Below are positions 61,492-64,000 of a stretch of 64,000 bases of DNA, piece after piece. The stretch covers positions 372,001 through 436,000 of the forward strand of contig NZ_VHIB01000001.1 of the NCBI RefSeq assembly GCF_008087345.1, read 5' to 3'. The notes below the pieces were generated by a model, which saw nothing but the letters and a program-made list of their open reading frames with translations, was not told where the DNA came from and ran no database searches. The position numbers were made by a program, and so were the translations under genes. The stretch comes from Nocardioides caldifontis. Lineage in GTDB: Bacteria; Actinomycetota; Actinomycetes; Propionibacteriales; Nocardioidaceae. Positions within the stretch are counted from its first letter, which is position 1; each line of letters begins with the position of its first letter.

Positions 61492-61857
61492 GTGCCACGT
61501 CCGTTCGACGGTTCGTCGCCCGGTCCCGCTCCGCACGGGCTCGACCGGCGCGGCCTCTACGGCATCTCGGTGACCGCGGAGCTGACCGGGGTGGCCCCGC
61601 CCAACCTGCGTGCCTACGAGGCGAAAGGGCTGATCGAGCCGACCCGCACCGAGGGCGGGACCCGGCGCTACAGCGAGCACGACCTGCACCGCATCGCGCG
61701 GATCAGCGGGCTGCTCGACGAGGGGCTCAACCTTCGCGGGATCGGCTACGTGCTCGAGCTGGAGGCCGAGACACAACGGCTGCGCCAGGAGATCGAGGAG
61801 CTCCGCGCCCGCCTCGGGAGGGGGGCGGCGAGGGGCGGCTCCAGGGACGAGCGCTGA
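61492..61857 (+). CDS. MerR family regulator related to HspR
   Basis: A 121-residue regulator. The winged helix reads LYGISVTAELTGVAPPNLRAYEAKGLIEPTRTEGGTRRYSEHDLHRIARISGLLDEGLNLRGIGYVLELE, close to HspR (including GGTRRYS). A C-terminal helix follows (EAETQRLRQEIEELRARLG) and acts as a dimeriser. It lacks the Cys ligands of metal sensors. It most likely represses the divergent hsp20 via the inverted repeat at 61403-61424. The GTG at 61492 follows AGGAGG. The last codons encode AARGGSRDER over a decayed copy of the GAGCCGCCCC repeat. Confidence 0.9.
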   Translation: MPRPFDGSSPGPAPHGLDRRGLYGISVTAELTGVAPPNLRAYEAKGLIEPTRTEGGTRRYSEHDLHRIARISGLLDEGLNLRGIGYVLELEAETQRLRQEIEELRARLGRGAARGGSRDER

Positions 61858-61860
61858 GCC

Positions 61861-63999
61861 TCAGCGCGGCAGCCGCCGCGCGCCGAGCACCGCGACGTCG
61901 TCGTCCCGGGTCGGGTCGCGCATCACCGCGGCGAGCTGCTCGAGCTCGTCGTGGGTCGGCCGCGGCCGCAGCCGGCGGCAGGTCTCGGCCAGCCGGTCCT
62001 TGCTGTCCTGCAGGTCCTCGCCGCGCCGCTCGAGCAGCCCGTCGGTGAACATCAGCAGGGTCTGCCCCGGGAGGAACGGCACGACCGTGCGCCGGCGCTC
62101 GACCCGCCCCACGCCGAGGATCGTGCCGCGCACGGTGTCGATGAACTCGGCGTTCCCCGCCTCGTCGAGGAGCAGCGGCGGCGGGTGGCCCGCGCAGGTC
62201 AGCACCACCTGGTCGAGCCGCGGGTCCACCAGGGCGTAGAGCAGGGTGACCAGCTGCTCGCTCGGGAACCGCTCGTAGAGCAGGTCGAGCCGGTTGAGGA
62301 CGACCTGCGGGTCGGGGTCGACCGCCACGAACGCGCGCACCGCCGAGCGGACCTGGGCCATCGCCGACGCCGCCTCGACGCCGCGCCCCATCACGTCGCC
62401 GATGATCAGCGCGAACCGGCCGTCCTGGAGCTTGATCGCGTCGTAGAAGTCGCCGCCGACCGACACCCGCCCGGCCACGGCGTACGCCGCCCCCAGCTCC
62501 CACCCCGGGACCTCCGGGAGCGCCGCCGGCAGCACCGCCTCCTGGAGCCGGTCGGCGACCTCCTTCAGCTCGCTGTGGAGCAGCGCGTTGTCGATCGCGA
62601 TCGCGGCGCGCCGCGCGATGTCCTCGCCGAAGATCAGGTCGGCCTCGCTGAACCGGCGCGCACTGTCGCCGTTGACCCAGGTGATCGTCCCGAAGGAGCG
62701 GCCGCGGGCCCGGAGGGCGACGGTCATCGCGCTGCGCAGGTTGAGCCGCCGGACCGTCGCGGCGTGCTCGGCCGACCGCGCGCCCGCGTCGATCATCTCG
62801 TCGGTGATCTCGGGGAGGAGCAGGGACTCCCCGGTGCGGAGCACCTGGTAGGCGCCGGTCTGGGCGTCCGGGTCGGTCGGGTAGCGCCGCTCGTACTCCA
62901 TCGCGAGCGCGACCTTCTCCGGGTCGACGTGGGCGACGGCGATCGGGCGGAGGAAGCCGTCCTGCTCGAGGTGGATCGCGCACCAGTCGGCGAGGGCGGG
63001 CACGGCGAGCCAGGCGACGTTGCGGAGCGTCGACTCGTAGTCGAGGCTGCTGGCGAGCTCGCTGCTCGCCTCGGCCAGGAATCGCAGCATCGCGGTCTGG
63101 GCGTCGACGGTCTCGCGCGCCCGGATCCGCTCGAGAGCCTGCGCGCAGGTGTCGGCCATCGCCCGGTAGACGGCGAGCTCGGCGTCGTCGATCTCGACGC
63201 GGCTGGGGAAGGAGAGCGTCGCGACCCCCGCGACCTCCTGGTTCACCACGAGCGGCAGGCAGAGCAGGGAACGCTCGCCCGGGGCGGAGTACGGCAGCGC
63301 GGGGAAGCGGCGGTCGAGCTCCGCGCGGCCGGCGATGAGGAGCGGCTCGCGGGACAGGGCCGCGACGCCCGCGGGGGTGTCCCCGTCGATCGGGAACCGG
63401 GCGTACTGCGTCGCGGCGGCCTGGCTGGCGCCGCGCAGCCCCACCATCTCGAGGTGGTCGCCGGACCGGGTGGACAGCGAGGCGGCGGTGGCGCCGGCCG
63501 CGTCGGCGATGTGCGAGACGACGACGTTGGCGAGCCCCTCGATGTCGCCGACGCGCTGGAGCTCCGCGGCGACGGCGACGAGCCGGGTGAGCCGCCCGGA
63601 GACGACCACGGCGCGCTCCGCGCCCGGCTGGGTCCGTTCGAGGTCCACCACCACGCCGGCGGGGCGGTCGCCCACGTGCGCCCTGGCGATGCGCGCCTGG
63701 ACCGGCCGGGGGCCGGCCGCGCCCGTCACCCGGAGCTCGCCGGACCAGCTGCCGGTGGCGGCGGTGAGCCGGAGCACCTCCTCGAAACCGCCCCGGTCGC
63801 GCTCGTCCATCGCCAGCGCGGTGAACGGCTCACCGGCGCGCTCCGAGAGCCGGACCCCGAGGAGCTCGTCGGCCGCGGCGTTCGCGACGAGGATGCAGCC
63901 CCCGTCGTCGAGGAGCACCACGGCGCGCGACAACGCGGACAGCCACGGCCTGAGCAGGTCGTGCGACTGGCCGGTCAGTGGTTCGGGCACGCCGCTCAC
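61861..63999 (-). CDS. PAS-GAF-GAF-SpoIIE (PP2C) serine phosphatase
   Basis: A 712-residue signalling protein whose GTG start is one base from the right edge, so a longer upstream start cannot be excluded. Residues 15-125 form a PAS domain (LSRAVVLLDDGGCILVANAAADELLG). About 140-300 and 315-480 are two GAF domains (LTRLVAVAAELQRVGDIEGLANVV; MLRFLAEASSELASSLDYESTLRNV). From about 500 comes the SpoIIE/PP2C phosphatase (GGDFYDAIKLQDGRFALIIGDVMGRGVEAASAMAQVRSAVRAF ... LVTLLYALVDPRLDQVVLTCAGHPPPLLLDE ... LMFTDGLLERRGED) with metal-binding Asp residues. Such RsbU-like proteins dephosphorylate anti-sigma-factor antagonists. It is convergent with the HspR-like gene, 3 bases apart. Confidence 0.93.
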   Translation of the reverse strand: MSGVPEPLTGQSHDLLRPWLSALSRAVVLLDDGGCILVANAAADELLGVRLSERAGEPFTALAMDERDRGGFEEVLRLTAATGSWSGELRVTGAAGPRPVQARIARAHVGDRPAGVVVDLERTQPGAERAVVVSGRLTRLVAVAAELQRVGDIEGLANVVVSHIADAAGATAASLSTRSGDHLEMVGLRGASQAAATQYARFPIDGDTPAGVAALSREPLLIAGRAELDRRFPALPYSAPGERSLLCLPLVVNQEVAGVATLSFPSRVEIDDAELAVYRAMADTCAQALERIRARETVDAQTAMLRFLAEASSELASSLDYESTLRNVAWLAVPALADWCAIHLEQDGFLRPIAVAHVDPEKVALAMEYERRYPTDPDAQTGAYQVLRTGESLLLPEITDEMIDAGARSAEHAATVRRLNLRSAMTVALRARGRSFGTITWVNGDSARRFSEADLIFGEDIARRAAIAIDNALLHSELKEVADRLQEAVLPAALPEVPGWELGAAYAVAGRVSVGGDFYDAIKLQDGRFALIIGDVMGRGVEAASAMAQVRSAVRAFVAVDPDPQVVLNRLDLLYERFPSEQLVTLLYALVDPRLDQVVLTCAGHPPPLLLDEAGNAEFIDTVRGTILGVGRVERRRTVVPFLPGQTLLMFTDGLLERRGEDLQDSKDRLAETCRRLRPRPTHDELEQLAAVMRDPTRDDDVAVLGARRLPR

Positions 64000-64000
64000 G

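Overview
The window is chromosomal DNA of a high-GC actinobacterium, probably of the family Nocardioidaceae (Nocardioides-like). The evidence is GC-rich third codon positions throughout, frequent GTG starts, a block ino1-padR-ponA-GT87-rpsF-ssb-rpsR-rplI-dnaB in the same order as in Mycobacterium near the origin, a FemX-type glycyltransferase, and TreXYZ trehalose genes. The genus is inference; nothing here proves it. No tRNA, rRNA, CRISPR array, prophage or insertion sequence was recognised.

Layout. 1-8.9 kb: start of an exported protein, divergent from CCA tRNA nucleotidyltransferase, then a large SARP/AAA regulator, hemerythrin and SRPBCC proteins, an MFS transporter and a Pro/Gly-tailed membrane protein. 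8.9-25.6 kb: the conserved origin-proximal block. padR and ino1 (inositol-phosphate synthase) diverge from ponA (class A PBP). A GT87 membrane protein follows. A femX/alanine-racemase pair, a lipoprotein and DNase IV lie inside the block. Then come rpsF-ssb-rpsR-rplI, a small membrane protein, a MATE transporter and dnaB, which carries a 141-residue mini-intein. 25.6-30.2 kb: a secreted protein, an epimerase/oxidoreductase pair, small acidic proteins and a PIG-L deacetylase. 30.4-36.9 kb: glgX/treX and a fused treY-treZ, which together convert alpha-glucan to trehalose. 36.9-44.1 kb: a receiver-like/thioredoxin-reductase fusion, a repeat protein and a flavodoxin-like protein. These are followed by an apparent envelope module: an exported protein, an S26B-type signal peptidase, a second exported acidic protein, a histidine kinase and a LuxR-type response regulator. 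44.1-64 kb: a serine hydrolase, two acyl-CoA ligases, a DUF222/HNH gene broken by one stop codon, a LacI/MFS divergon with an operator palindrome, an asymmetric heterodimeric ABC exporter, a penicillin-binding lipoprotein, a quinone-reductase-type GST, a membrane-anchored protease, an hsp20/hspR-like divergon and a PAS-GAF-SpoIIE phosphatase.

The most unusual signals are these. (1) The dnaB intein begins with Ala and has the Trp/Cys/Thr set of class 3 inteins. (2) A 63-bp patch of foreign codon use in dnaB spans the other classical DnaB intein site, RESG/SIEQ. (3) A cluster of DnaA boxes lies upstream of dnaB. (4) A short repeat family with a ~32-bp period (core GAGCCGCCCCTCGTGGCG) sits between convergent genes. 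(5) A second, unrelated 32-bp-period array precedes the broken HNH gene. (6) A palindromic interspersed repeat is translated inside treY.
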